Origin: Rhodopirellula baltica
Lineage (GTDB): Bacteria; Planctomycetota; Planctomycetia; Pirellulales; Pirellulaceae
Reading direction: 5' to 3'
NCBI GenBank assembly: GCA_002901265.1
Contig: PPHI01000002.1
Coordinates: 48,523 to 112,522 of the forward strand
DNA: 64,000 nucleotides
The notes below the pieces were generated by a model, which saw only the letters and a program-made list of their open reading frames with translations, was not told the origin of the DNA and made no database searches. The position numbers were made by a program, and so were the translations under genes. Below are positions 55,027 to 64,000 of the stretch, in pieces (the stretch's first letter is position 1; the number at the start of each line of letters is the position of its first letter).

Positions 55027-56595
55027 CTACCAACGCGCGCCGCCATTCGGGCGACGACCGCGATGCCGAACCAGTAAAATCGCTGCCACGACAACAAATA
55101 ACAGGTACCAGAACGCCAGAGATGCCTCTTGATATCGCGCCCCGCTGTGCAAAAGGCCAAATAAACGAGTTCCCACGGTCGCTACGCCTGGAGGGATCAC
55201 CGGCATTGACGCAGGCACGTCGCCGCTTGATACGATCGCAGACCCAACAAAAGCGATGATCAACGAGCGAAACAGCAGGGGGCGTTCGACACACCAAAGA
55301 CGACTCGCCCAGCCGAAATCCATCTGGGACGCATCTTTAATCTGCGAGTCTAGCCCCAAGTACGCCGCACGTAGCACCCAATAGCTGACCGGTAACGCGC
55401 GAACCGACAGGGCCAAAAGCGTCGGTATCAGTGTCTGTTGGTAGAGGGCCGAAAATCCTGGTATCGGAAGCGTAAAGAATCGTACGAGCACCAAGCCAAT
55501 CAGCGGGCCAGGGATCAGAAACAATGCCAGCGTGGCTCCGTCCAGCAATGGCCGCATCCAGGTCCGCACTTGCGAGAGCGACACCAAACACCAAGCTACG
55601 CTGACACACAACACGCCCGTCATCGACGCGATCACCAACGTTGTTTGATATTCTGACGAGAACTCTCGCAGGGCCCTGCTAAGCACCTCGGCAGTCCGCA
55701 AGGCACTCCAGTGCACCTGAACCACACTTTCGCCAGCGACCTGTTCGACCGTCGTTTGTTGTCCGACTTTGATCACAATTCCGGTCAACGGAAATGCAAA
55801 CAGCAAGCTTGAATAGCCAACCGCAAATAGAAACGCGATCGCTCGTATCGGAAGGTTTACTTCCCTGGTAAAGCGATTGTCGTTTTCGCATTCAGATCGA
55901 TGTTGTTGATCGATGAGACGCGCATCCAAAACCCTGCACAGCCGGAACAACAAGATCGAAATCAGCGTGATGCCGATCACACAGGGCAGCACCAACAACA
56001 TCAACACCGACATCAAAGACGGATCGACGACGTAGAACAAATAAAACTCGTCCGCGATCGTTCGCACCCCATAAAGATCGACCACGGTCATTTCCGAAGC
56101 GGCCAATACCGCCGTCGCGAGCGCCGACGCGACAACCCAGTTTCTGGCAAGTGGCAACCGCACGCGCCACCAAGTCCAAATTGGGCCTCCATCAAACCGA
56201 CTGGATTCGATCACCGACGGGGCGATACGACTGGTGCCGAACAGCGTCGCTAAAGCAACCAGCGAACTTCCGAAAAGCGAATGGATCCAAACGCTGGCGA
56301 CAAAGCCGGTGTAACGTCCTGCGATTCCCGCATAGGTCCGCGCGGATGTCTGTGAAAGCGACAGCCAACCAAATTTACCGGCTGTCGATTCCCAGGCGGC
56401 CGCATGCATCACCAGCGGTGTTGCGATACATCCGACAATCCCGATCATGCAAAACAAGACTGCCGCTCTGCAGACCCACCGGTCTCGTGGAATCAGCGAA
56501 AGGCAAAACGCCAAGACGACTCCAAACACCGTCGCTGTGATAACCGACAGCGACATTAACTCGAGCGTCAGCAGCAGTGGACGAAGCCACGGCAT
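55027..56595 (-). CDS. Fused ABC transporter permease, iron(III)/thiamine type
   Basis: A 522-residue membrane protein with about 12 helices in two halves, each carrying a permease EAA-like loop (ESSRFDGGPIWTWWRVRLPLARNW and DASQMDFGWASRLWCVERPLLFRS). This is the pattern of FbpB/ThiP/CysW-type permeases fused in tandem. It should form the channel of an importer for iron or a similar substrate. The ATPase and binding protein are not encoded nearby, so they must lie elsewhere or be shared. Its start overlaps by one base the stop of the DUF2141 gene (TAATG-type junction), indicating coupling. Confidence 0.82.
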   Translation of the reverse strand: MPWLRPLLLTLELMSLSVITATVFGVVLAFCLSLIPRDRWVCRAAVLFCMIGIVGCIATPLVMHAAAWESTAGKFGWLSLSQTSARTYAGIAGRYTGFVASVWIHSLFGSSLVALATLFGTSRIAPSVIESSRFDGGPIWTWWRVRLPLARNWVVASALATAVLAASEMTVVDLYGVRTIADEFYLFYVVDPSLMSVLMLLVLPCVIGITLISILLFRLCRVLDARLIDQQHRSECENDNRFTREVNLPIRAIAFLFAVGYSSLLFAFPLTGIVIKVGQQTTVEQVAGESVVQVHWSALRTAEVLSRALREFSSEYQTTLVIASMTGVLCVSVAWCLVSLSQVRTWMRPLLDGATLALFLIPGPLIGLVLVRFFTLPIPGFSALYQQTLIPTLLALSVRALPVSYWVLRAAYLGLDSQIKDASQMDFGWASRLWCVERPLLFRSLIIAFVGSAIVSSGDVPASMPVIPPGVATVGTRLFGLLHSGARYQEASLAFWYLLFVVVAAILLVRHRGRRPNGGARW

Positions 56596-57176
56596 CAGTA
56601 AACCCGAATCTCGATCACCTCGGGCTCCGCCGGACGCTTGACCAACGTCTGTTCATAAGTCGGCGGGCCGAACAGGTTACGGGCGTTATTCGAAAACCCA
56701 TAGGGCTCCACAGGCGCATTCAAGAGCGCCCGATTCAGCACGCCATTGTCGTCCAGGTCGTGGAACGCGGCGATCGAAAACTCCTCCGGCAAGAAACTCA
56801 AATCGATCTCCCAAACGACGAAGCCGTCGATCGGCTGTAGTGCGTCTTTGATGATCGCTTTTTCGGGGTTGCCGAATGCTTCGAGTGAATCGTAAACCGC
56901 GATTCGGATCGGGCCCGTGGCGGCGGTTTGGTCCGTCGCGACTCGAATCAACAATGCGTTTTCAGGCAGCTCCGCCGCCGGCTCGGAGCCGTTGGCAAGA
57001 CTTTCCAGATCAGGACTTTCCGCGGGCGGCGGGGTCGTCCAAATCAACGTCGTGCCCGCCAAAAGGATCAGCAACGCGAATCCAAGCAGGGCCGTGCCGT
57101 GGCTTTCTTTCCAAGCACGTTTCAGTTGACCCTTTCGACGCGTTTCTGCGGGGAATTTAAAGGTTGGACTGGGCAT
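56595..57176 (-). CDS. DUF2141-like membrane-anchored protein
   Basis: A 193-residue protein with one transmembrane segment (GTALLGFALLILLAGTTLIWT) after a basic cytoplasmic start, and an outer domain of the DUF2141 type: IRIAVYDSLEAF, FSIAAFHDLDDNGVLN and PVEPYGFSNNARNLFGPPTYEQ. The 'HDLDDNGVLD' and 'P.E..GFSN' motifs are the family's hallmarks. Function unknown. It overlaps the permease gene by one base and sits 31 bases downstream of dcd, so the three are probably co-transcribed. A Ca-binding loop (DLDDNG) is suggested by sequence. Confidence 0.85.
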   Translation of the reverse strand: MPSPTFKFPAETRRKGQLKRAWKESHGTALLGFALLILLAGTTLIWTTPPPAESPDLESLANGSEPAAELPENALLIRVATDQTAATGPIRIAVYDSLEAFGNPEKAIIKDALQPIDGFVVWEIDLSFLPEEFSIAAFHDLDDNGVLNRALLNAPVEPYGFSNNARNLFGPPTYEQTLVKRPAEPEVIEIRVY

Positions 57177-57207
57177 TTAGCTCTCTTCGACACCAACGAT
57201 GGCGCCT

Positions 57208-57783
57208 TCACTCTCTCGTCGAATCACCGAAATTCAGTTCCAGTTGCGAATCATCAACGCCACACCCAAATTCGCGATACAGCAAACTGGGCTGGATGTC
57301 CCTGCTGTGCTGGTACTTGTCGCTGCAGTAATCCGAACCTTCGCCGAACAACTGCTGATAATAGATCTGACAAACCTGCATTCCACGATAAATTCGCACG
57401 GGTTGGACACAATGCATTTCCAGCGTCCAGGTCCCACAGTAACCGACTTCACCGAGCGAGCCGCCTGGATTGATAAACAACCCGAGCCGCCCCAAGGAAC
57501 TGCGGCCTTGGATCATGGGGACCAAACGATGTGTTTCGGTGTACTCACATGTGCGTCCCAGATACAGCACGTTGGGCTGCAAAGTCAGGCCTTCATCCGG
57601 AATCGTCAAGCGGCGGTAGCGGTTCGGTACGGCCGCATCCAACACGATTTCCTCGTACACCAACAATTCGTCGTGCAGGGCAAGATTGTAGCTGTTGGGG
57701 TTCAATCGATCGGAATCAAACGGATCGATTTGAATCTCACCGTCCTCAAGACGTCGGCGGATTTCGTCGCAGGAAAGCAGCAT
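57208..57783 (-). CDS. dcd: dCTP deaminase
   Basis: A 191-residue protein beginning MLLSCDEIRRRLEDGEIQIDPFDSDRLNPNSYNL, the typical start of Dcd. QGRSSLGRLGLFINPGG is the nucleotide-binding and trimer motif, and GTWTLEMHC holds the conserved Glu. It deaminates dCTP to dUTP, providing dUMP for thymidylate synthesis. In some members it also hydrolyses dUTP, which cannot be decided here. It heads a small minus-strand set with the DUF2141 and permease genes. Residue spacing is normal. Confidence 0.92.
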   Translation of the reverse strand: MLLSCDEIRRRLEDGEIQIDPFDSDRLNPNSYNLALHDELLVYEEIVLDAAVPNRYRRLTIPDEGLTLQPNVLYLGRTCEYTETHRLVPMIQGRSSLGRLGLFINPGGSLGEVGYCGTWTLEMHCVQPVRIYRGMQVCQIYYQQLFGEGSDYCSDKYQHSRDIQPSLLYREFGCGVDDSQLELNFGDSTRE

Positions 57784-57986
57784 CGTCGAGGCAAATCAGG
57801 AGAACGGAGAAGAGCAACCACCAACGTCGATTTTAACACATTCCGCCGTGGTCCACGCGCACCGATTGTAGAAGCCGAAATGATTCCGGGCATGCCCCAC
57901 CGGGGAGGGCAATCGCGATTCTGATTCGGCTCGGCGGGAACGGGTTCCTCACCGAGCCGACTCACGTTCAATCTCACACCGACGCG

Positions 57987-60089
57987 TTATTTGCGTCGCT
58001 TGTTCGAGATTCGGCCGCTGACAAACACTTTCAAGCTGTGGCAGGGCACGCTGATTTGGCGGTTACTTGGCGGCATCGGCCCGTCGAGATCTGGAAAAAT
58101 ATCCTTCGGCGATTCGGCTGCCGTGTCAACGAACAGATTCCATTTCATTCCGCGGCCGACTTCTGGCAACTGCTGAATCCGATCTTGTCCGGTACTGTTG
58201 AACATCATCAAGATGTCACGACCTTGACCGGTCGGATCTTCCACTCGGCTTGGTGCCGCGATGTACGCCACCATGCTCAAATGATGCTGTCCCCAATCTA
58301 ATGGGTGCCCTTCGTCGGAGTACCATGCAACGTCGTTGATCAAGCGACCATCAACAGGTTGCCCGGTCAAGAAATTGGTACGTCGAACGGTCGGCTGTGC
58401 TTTGCGGAACTTGGTCAATCCCTGAACGAACCGCAACACATCGGCGTTCTTTTCGACCATCCGCCAATCGAACCAACTAATGTCGTTGTCTTGGCAGTAG
58501 GCATTGTTGTTGCCGCGCTGCGTGCGACGAACTTCATCGCCGCTGACCAGCATCGGCACGCCTTGCGAAAGCAACAACGTGGCCAACATGTTTCGCACCT
58601 GACGGGCACGAATCGTATTGACACCCTTGCGACGCGTTGGGCCTTCGACGCCATAGTTGTCGCTGATGTTGTGGTTGTCACCGTCGCGATTGTCTTCGCC
58701 GTTGGCCAAGTTGTGCTTGTCCTTGTACGAGACAAGGTCGCTTAGCGTGAAACCGTCGTGACTGGTGATGAAGTTGATACTGCAAAACGGCGGACGTCCG
58801 GCGTGCTCGTACAAGTCACTGCTTCCGGCCAAGCGGGTCGCGAGTGCTCCCAAGGTCCCGCCATCGCCACGCCAAAAACCACGCACGTCATCGCGGTAAC
58901 GCCCGTTCCATTCGGCCCAGCGGTGGTTGCCGAACGAACCGACTTGGTAAGCACCAGCGGCATCCCATGCTTCGGCGATAATTTTGGTATCAGCCAACAA
59001 TGGGTCTTCGGCAATCAACTCAACCATCGGTGGGTTGGGGATCAAGTTACCGCTGCGGTCACGCGACAGAATACTGGCGAGGTCAAAGCGGAAACCGTCG
59101 ATGTGATAGTTGTGCACCCAGTGTCGCAAGCAGTGGAAAATCATCTCACGAACAACGGGGTGGTTGCCGTTGATCGTGTTGCCACAACCGCTGTAGTTGG
59201 AGAAGTGCTTGCCTTCGCTCAGGATGTAATAAACTTGGTTTTCCAGGCCCTTGAACGAAAGCGTTGGTCCATTCTCGTTGCCTTCACAAGTGTGGTTGAA
59301 TACCACATCCAAGATGACTTCGATGCCAGCCGCATGGAGCGCCTTAACCATCGTTTTGAATTCATTGACCTGCGCCCCAGGACGCTTGTCGTGCGCGTAG
59401 CCCCGGTGTGGCGAGAAAAACGCCATCGGGTCATAGCCCCAGTAATTCGGACGTTCAGGCGTATTGCCCCAGATATCCAGAATGGGGAACTCGTTGACCG
59501 GCATTAACTCGACCGCCGTCACGCCGAGTTCTTTCAGGTAAGGAATTTTTTCGATCACGCCCAAGTAAGTTCCCGGGTGTTTGATCTTCGCCGTGCGACT
59601 ACGCGTGAAGCCGCGCACGTGCATTTCGTAAATGATCGACTCGCTCAGATCGCGGCGGACGTGTCGATCGTCTTCCCAATCAAAATCGTCTTTGACGACA
59701 ACACACTTGGGCGGACGCACCACACCGTCGTCGCCGCGTTGGAAAGTCCCGGCAAGCGCTTGTGCATACGGATCAATCAGCCGTGCCGCCGAATCGAATC
59801 GCTGGCCCTTCTCGGGATCCCAAGGTCCACTGGCTTGAAAATGATACAACTGCCCCGGTTCCAAGCCGTTGACAGACAAACTCCACACGTCGCCCCAGCG
59901 ATCGGTGTCACGATCAAATTCGATGACGTCCGCCGGTTCCGGATCGGTGACTTTGTTGTACAGCAACAAACGCATCGCCGTCGCAGAACGGCTAAAAACC
60001 GAAAACTGGACGCCGCCGTCTTGAACCGTGGCCCCGAAAGGCGGCTGATAGGTGAATTGGAGGTTTCCGGTAGGTTGTCGCATAAGCAT
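57987..60089 (-). CDS. glgX: Glycogen debranching enzyme (GlgX/isoamylase type)
   Basis: A 700-residue GH13 enzyme with an N-terminal CBM48 domain (PFGATVQDGGVQFSVFSRSATAMRLLLY). The catalytic barrel has DGFRFDLASIL (nucleophile Asp near 336), KIIAEAWDAAGAY (acid/base Glu near 372) and FITSHDGFTLSDLV (Asp near 444). The isoamylase-type MPVNEF and YWGYDPMAFFSPH segments are also present. It hydrolyses alpha-1,6 branches in glycogen or limit dextrins in the cytosol. It stands alone. A GC-rich stem (57927-57934 with 57952-57959) lies 28 bases past the stop without a T-run. Confidence 0.94.
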   Translation of the reverse strand: MLMRQPTGNLQFTYQPPFGATVQDGGVQFSVFSRSATAMRLLLYNKVTDPEPADVIEFDRDTDRWGDVWSLSVNGLEPGQLYHFQASGPWDPEKGQRFDSAARLIDPYAQALAGTFQRGDDGVVRPPKCVVVKDDFDWEDDRHVRRDLSESIIYEMHVRGFTRSRTAKIKHPGTYLGVIEKIPYLKELGVTAVELMPVNEFPILDIWGNTPERPNYWGYDPMAFFSPHRGYAHDKRPGAQVNEFKTMVKALHAAGIEVILDVVFNHTCEGNENGPTLSFKGLENQVYYILSEGKHFSNYSGCGNTINGNHPVVREMIFHCLRHWVHNYHIDGFRFDLASILSRDRSGNLIPNPPMVELIAEDPLLADTKIIAEAWDAAGAYQVGSFGNHRWAEWNGRYRDDVRGFWRGDGGTLGALATRLAGSSDLYEHAGRPPFCSINFITSHDGFTLSDLVSYKDKHNLANGEDNRDGDNHNISDNYGVEGPTRRKGVNTIRARQVRNMLATLLLSQGVPMLVSGDEVRRTQRGNNNAYCQDNDISWFDWRMVEKNADVLRFVQGLTKFRKAQPTVRRTNFLTGQPVDGRLINDVAWYSDEGHPLDWGQHHLSMVAYIAAPSRVEDPTGQGRDILMMFNSTGQDRIQQLPEVGRGMKWNLFVDTAAESPKDIFPDLDGPMPPSNRQISVPCHSLKVFVSGRISNKRRK

Positions 60090-60565
60090 GTTGTGGGGGT
60101 CTCCTTCAATCCCAATGTTTGCTAAGTCTGCCGCAGTGCTTCGAACTCACCGATGCCCAGGCGGAGCACGGCGACTGCCCAAAACCCTACCACTCGGCTA
60201 ACCTATTTCACTCAACGACAACGCCGAGAGTCGTAAACAGGACGAGTATCGGAAACTGCGGTAACTATTGGCGACACATTGACGAAGAAACCTCACCTAC
60301 GGGTCAGTGAAGGGCTGTGGGTTGCAACCGATGCAGGGTGTGATCCCCCCAGCGAAAGCTAATTTACTGTAAGAGTTTACCGTTCCATTGACAATTTGAC
60401 CGCATCGACAGCCACCCGTGTGGCCATCTGTCACCTGCCGGTACCAACCTTCTGCACTAGCCCCGTTTAATGGCGGCTTGTGGGCCAGACGGCTACCGAA
60501 TTTTGGCGTTCGATGTCAAACTGCACACTTTGCTTGCTAAGCCTCCCCATCAACGAATTCGCTAC
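60090..60565. other. Intergenic region between glgX and purM
   Basis: 476 bases between divergent genes. TTGACA occurs near 60389 but without a clear -10. A short stem GCCAC/GTGGC lies near 60411-60424. No protein-like frame or riboswitch was recognised. A tRNA-like D-arm and T-arm pair on the minus strand (60140-60215) does not form an acceptor stem. Confidence 0.5.
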
Positions 60566-61624
60566 ATGGCTGCGACCTACAAAGATGCCGGCGTCGACCT
60601 GGACGTTTATGCCGAATCCATGCGTCGACTCCCCCAATTGATGCATCGAACTTTCAGCCCCCGGGTTATCCCCAGCGATGGCGGGTTCGCGGGATTATTC
60701 CAGCTGGACTTCGCTGGCAAGCTGTTCGCACGCAATTATGACGAACCCGTCCTCGTCAGCGGAACCGACGGCGTCGGCACGAAACTGAAGATCGCCCAAC
60801 AGACCGGTACGCACCACACCGTCGGGATCGATTTGGTCGGCATGTGCGTCAACGACTTGATGTGCACAGGCGCCGAACCGCTGTTCTTCTTGGACTACAT
60901 CGCGATGGGCAAAGACGATCCCGAGCGACTGGAAAAGGTCGTCCGTGGAATCAGCGACGGTTGCGTCGAAGGCGACATGGCGCTGCTCGGTGGCGAAACC
61001 GCGATCATGCCCGATATGTACGGCACCGACGACTACGACCTCGCCGGCTTTGCAGTCGGCGTCGTCGAGAAAAAGAAAATCATCAACGGCAAGATGATCG
61101 GTGAAGGCGACGTCGTTCTCGGGATCGGTGCCAGTGGCCTGCACAGCAACGGTTTCTCGCTGGTGCGCAAAATCATCGCCGACGCGGAGCTGGACTGGTC
61201 GGACAAGCCAGCCGAGTTGGGCGGAAAAACGCTCGCCGAAGCCTGCATGGTCCCCACGCGAATTTATGTCTCCGCGATCCGTGCCGTTCAAAACCACTAC
61301 CGCGTTAAACAGGTCATCCATGGCCTCGCGCACATCACCGGCGGCGGCATCGAAGAAAACTTGGATCGGATCCTGCCTCCGGAACTGGACGCGGAAATCG
61401 ATGCCAAGTCTTGGGACATCCCGGCGATCTTCCAATTCTTGCAATCAACCGGCAACGTCGACGTCGGCGAAATGCGACGCGTCTTTAACATGGGCATCGG
61501 CATGGCCATGGTCGTCAGCGACTTTTATGCGCCAAGCATCCAGTCACGACTCGCCGCAATCGGCATCGACGCCATGCCGATTGGCAAAATCACGTTCGGC
61601 AGCGGCAAAGTCCGTTACGTGTAG
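60566..61624 (+). CDS. purM: Phosphoribosylformylglycinamidine cyclo-ligase (AIR synthetase)
   Basis: A 352-residue enzyme started at ATG 60566 ([21 protein letters not shown]), the family's usual beginning. The open frame extends 32 codons further upstream, but those residues are not conserved-looking. [49 protein letters not shown] and [15 protein letters not shown] are PurM signatures. It closes FGAM to AIR with ATP in purine synthesis. No pur neighbours are present. Confidence 0.95.
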   Translation: MAATYKDAGVDLDVYAESMRRLPQLMHRTFSPRVIPSDGGFAGLFQLDFAGKLFARNYDEPVLVSGTDGVGTKLKIAQQTGTHHTVGIDLVGMCVNDLMCTGAEPLFFLDYIAMGKDDPERLEKVVRGISDGCVEGDMALLGGETAIMPDMYGTDDYDLAGFAVGVVEKKKIINGKMIGEGDVVLGIGASGLHSNGFSLVRKIIADAELDWSDKPAELGGKTLAEACMVPTRIYVSAIRAVQNHYRVKQVIHGLAHITGGGIEENLDRILPPELDAEIDAKSWDIPAIFQFLQSTGNVDVGEMRRVFNMGIGMAMVVSDFYAPSIQSRLAAIGIDAMPIGKITFGSGKVRYV

Positions 61625-61824
61625 CTTTCGAATCCGCCGCGCGTGAAACTCAGGTTTCCGGCGCTGCGGCAACCGGCATCACCGCCCCAGCCCGCAAACT
61701 TTGCCAATTTCCCTTAAGCGGAACATTCGGCAATGTCGAAGAACAGCATGGCAGACGGTCCGTCGTCGTTTTTTCGCGACGCCACGTTTGACCAGAAGGG
61801 ATTCGACGCAACGATTGCGAGCCA

Positions 61825-63477
61825 ATGAAATACGACGCTACTGGATATCGTTACTTACAGGCCGTGCTTGCAGGCAGCTGCTTGTTTGCCATGACGAGCA
61901 CCGCAGCCGCTGATGGGCTGATCCGGAAACGACTACCGGACCGCGAGGTCTATCAATCGCCAACCATCAACGACGGTCAAGCAGCAACGGTTCAAAAGCC
62001 GACGGCAAAACGCTTGACACAAACCTCGGTTGCCAAGTTGGTCCCGGCGCCAACCATCGAGCCGCAGAGCCCTGTCGAAACCGAACGGCAGGACATCCCT
62101 CTGCCCGTCGTGTTGTCTGAAGCCACCGTCACACAACAAAACGAATCGTCGCAGTTGCAACAGGTTGGGTACGAGCAGCTAGATGCGGTTCAACCAGCCC
62201 AACGTGCTGTAACACAGACGAGTGCGAAGCTGGCAAAACGCCCCAAGCAGCACGCGGTCCGGCATGCCATTGTGCAACCCGGAACCACGTCGCATGTCGA
62301 GACTTGTTCTTGCAAATCCTGTCAAGCGAACTCGACCATGGCGTCACCAGCCTATCAGGGCGAGGTGATCTATAGCGAACCGACCTACGACGACTACGGC
62401 GATCATACCGGGTACGACCTGGGCGGCTGCGATACGATCGGCTGTGACTCGATGGGATGTGCACCATGCATCGGCGACGACTGGTTCGGTTCGGTCGAAG
62501 TCATGCTGATGTTCCGCAACGGCGATCACCTGCCGCCATTGGTTACGACCGACCAATTGGACGGCAACTTTCAAGTCTTGTCGGGAGCCGAAAAGGTCTT
62601 CGACGAGATGACCACCGGCGGACGCCTGACGCTGGGCATGTGGCTGGATCCTTACAAGGACCGCAGCGTTGTCGGTCGGCTTTGGTTTGCCGGTGAAGAG
62701 ACGTATGACTTCACGACGAACGATTCGCTGACCGGGACCTTCGGCCGTCCATTCTTTGATGTCGAATTCGACGAGCAAGGCTTCCAAGTGATCGCCGAAC
62801 CTGGTGTCGCGTCCGGCGAGGTCAAAGTACATGCCGACAGCCAGATTTTTGGTGGCGACGTTTCGATCCGCCAGCTGTGGTACAAGAGCCAAGGTGCGAC
62901 AGTCGACCTGTTGTACGGCTATCAATACATGCGTGTCGAGGAGAACTTAAGCATCTCGAGTCGCTCGACTTCGCTGGACGGTGTCGACGCGGGAGCAATG
63001 ATTTCACTTCAGGATTCGTTTGGAATTCAGAACGATTTTCACGGTGCCCAAATCGGCGTCAGCAGTTTCTACCGCGAGGGATGCTGGTCGTTCAGTTCAC
63101 TTGCCAAAGCGGCGTTCGGGAACACCCGTCGACGCGTCGATCTTTCGGGCAACCAAGTGATCAGTATCGACGGCGATACGGCAACGCAGCCCAACGGATT
63201 GTTGGTCCGCGAGAGCAACGCTGGCGTGCACGATGACAACACGTTCGGCTGGGTACCGGAGCTCGACTTCACCCTCGGCTGGCAACGCTTCCCGTCCTTC
63301 GATGTGACCTTCGGTTACCACATCATCGCGATGACCGAAGCCCTGCGTCCTTCGGGCGTGATCGATCCCCAGCTCGGCACCGACCTGTCCGACACCACCA
63401 ACCGTCCCTCGGTCGTCTTCCGCAAAGACACGGTCTACGTCCAAGGTCTCCACTTCGGCCTTTCCTATATCTACTAA
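61825..63477 (+). CDS. BBP7-family outer-membrane beta-barrel protein
   Basis: A 550-residue exported protein. The signal peptide (YLQAVLAGSCLFAMTSTAAA) is followed by a Gln/Pro/Thr-rich linker and Cys-rich segments (VETCSCKSCQA, GCDTIGCDSMGCAPC). The barrel domain begins WFGSVEVMLMFRNGDHLPPLVTT, the characteristic BBP7 opening. Alternating beta strands reach the C-terminus ending in GLSYIY, with an aromatic terminal residue as usual for barrel proteins. BBP7 proteins are frequent in Pirellulaceae; substrate or function is unknown. The stop codon lies within a terminator-like dyad. Confidence 0.9.
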   Translation: MKYDATGYRYLQAVLAGSCLFAMTSTAAADGLIRKRLPDREVYQSPTINDGQAATVQKPTAKRLTQTSVAKLVPAPTIEPQSPVETERQDIPLPVVLSEATVTQQNESSQLQQVGYEQLDAVQPAQRAVTQTSAKLAKRPKQHAVRHAIVQPGTTSHVETCSCKSCQANSTMASPAYQGEVIYSEPTYDDYGDHTGYDLGGCDTIGCDSMGCAPCIGDDWFGSVEVMLMFRNGDHLPPLVTTDQLDGNFQVLSGAEKVFDEMTTGGRLTLGMWLDPYKDRSVVGRLWFAGEETYDFTTNDSLTGTFGRPFFDVEFDEQGFQVIAEPGVASGEVKVHADSQIFGGDVSIRQLWYKSQGATVDLLYGYQYMRVEENLSISSRSTSLDGVDAGAMISLQDSFGIQNDFHGAQIGVSSFYREGCWSFSSLAKAAFGNTRRRVDLSGNQVISIDGDTATQPNGLLVRESNAGVHDDNTFGWVPELDFTLGWQRFPSFDVTFGYHIIAMTEALRPSGVIDPQLGTDLSDTTNRPSVVFRKDTVYVQGLHFGLSYIY

Positions 63478-63497
63478 AAGGTGTCAGACACCTTTTT
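63476..63497 (+). terminator. Terminator-like perfect dyad overlapping the BBP7 stop
   Basis: AAAAGGTGTC (63476-63485), single A, GACACCTTTT (63487-63496), then a further T. The arms are 10 bp, but a one-base loop means the stem must open a little. A related element, AAAAAAAGGTACCTGACACA, sits at 63521-63540. Confidence 0.55.
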
Positions 63498-63702
63498 GGG
63501 GGAATGGGCAACTTTGGTTCAAAAAAAGGTACCTGACACAATACTGTTCGGCACGGAAGTTGTGGTTCGCGATTGATCGGCCCGAGCTGCTCTGGTCGCC
63601 TCGCAATTCGAACACTCTGTTTTCAATTGTTCGCGGAGACCGTTGCCATTAGCGCAGCGTGAATGCCGAAGCCGTCTGAGCTTCGGTCGGCGCATATTGG
63701 TC

Positions 63703-64000
63703 CTAGGAAGATGCCGGTTTCAACTTTTTGATGTGAGCTTCCACCTCTTCAAGATCTGCCCAGCCGAGCAAGTAGAAGCAAAGCATTTCGTACGTTCGTT
63801 TGGTCGGTTGCGAGCCCGTGTAGATCAAGATCAGCAGGCAAGCGATGATCGCCAAATACATCTGAATCTCGACGCCGGCGGGCTTGGTTGAAAGCAGGTG
63901 GCGACATCCAAGTAGCTGTTTGATCATCCGGAAGAACAGTTCGATCAGCCATCGCAATCGATAAGCCTCCGCAATCAACTCCGCCGGAACATCCATCACG
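63703..64000 (-). mobile_element. IS4-family transposase, C-terminal part (cut by window edge)
   Basis: The last 98 or so codons of a DDE transposase reading in from the right edge. LIAEAYRLRWLIELFFRMIKQLLG is the Y-(2)-R-(3)-E-(6)-K signature of the IS4 group, followed by hydrophobic helices (IQMYLAIIACLLILIYTGSQPT) and a stop at 63703. The N-terminal part, with the first Asp residues, lies beyond the window. A dyad (CCGAAGC/GCTTCGG, about 63667-63687) stands between its stop and the BBP7 gene and may be near the element's end. I could not define the terminal inverted repeat. Confidence 0.85.

Noticed and set aside
60140..60215. tRNA-like segment on the minus strand
   Set aside because: D-arm-like and TTCGA-like pieces are present, but no acceptor stem and no sensible anticodon arm can be formed.

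Overview
The window looks like chromosomal DNA of a planctomycete, most likely a Rhodopirellula-type member of the Pirellulaceae. The support is a BBP7-type outer-membrane barrel, a DUF1570 protein, the TIGR03545/TIGR03546 pair, a PEP-CTERM protein, large secreted or membrane proteins without familiar domains, and methanofuran-type cofactor genes. The last are known in planctomycetes that carry tetrahydromethanopterin-linked C1 enzymes. This placement is inferred from gene content only. No rRNA, convincing tRNA, CRISPR array or prophage was seen. The only mobile element is an IS4-type transposase cut by the right edge.

Left part (1-10.6 kb): the end of a mannose-1-phosphate guanylyltransferase gene, a double Dabb-domain secreted protein, a TerC-type metal exporter, a FabZ-like dehydratase and a fatty acid desaturase. 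Next come an orphan strong terminator that may end a small RNA, a Gly/Met-rich secreted protein, the TIGR03546-TIGR03545 pair, a kinase-like protein with an H box but no ATPase domain, and a FixJ-type response regulator.

Minus-strand block (10.6-20 kb): read in the direction of transcription it is sufR-like regulator, sufC, sufB, sufD, a SufT/MIP18 protein, mfnD-, mfnF- and mfnE-like genes, and a NodU-type carbamoyltransferase. Gaps are short and several genes overlap. Fe-S cluster assembly is therefore physically joined to a methanofuran/methylofuran-type pathway. A dyad with CAAC/GTTG arms lies upstream of the regulator.

Middle (20.5-40.8 kb): glucose-1-dehydrogenase, ribosomal protein S1, a GNAT acetyltransferase, a glycerate kinase beside a GH13_18 phosphorylase (probable glucosylglycerate salvage), an acyl-CoA dehydrogenase-like protein and malate dehydrogenase. 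Then come two divergent blocks of secreted or membrane-anchored proteins of unknown role (one gene frameshifted), a collagen-like PEP-CTERM protein, pyrE, and a possible nuclease fused to a winged helix.

Right part (41-64 kb): a 2001-residue multi-pass membrane protein, asparaginyl-tRNA synthetase with an apparent one-base deletion, an NhaC-type antiporter, a LysM/L,D-transpeptidase, a zinc-ribbon membrane protein, a DUF1570 metallopeptidase, a fused iron-type ABC permease with a DUF2141 partner, dCTP deaminase, glycogen debranching enzyme, purM, the BBP7 protein and the IS4 fragment. The two frameshifts (about 30450 and 48236) may be real lesions, recoding or base-calling errors; the sequence alone cannot decide.
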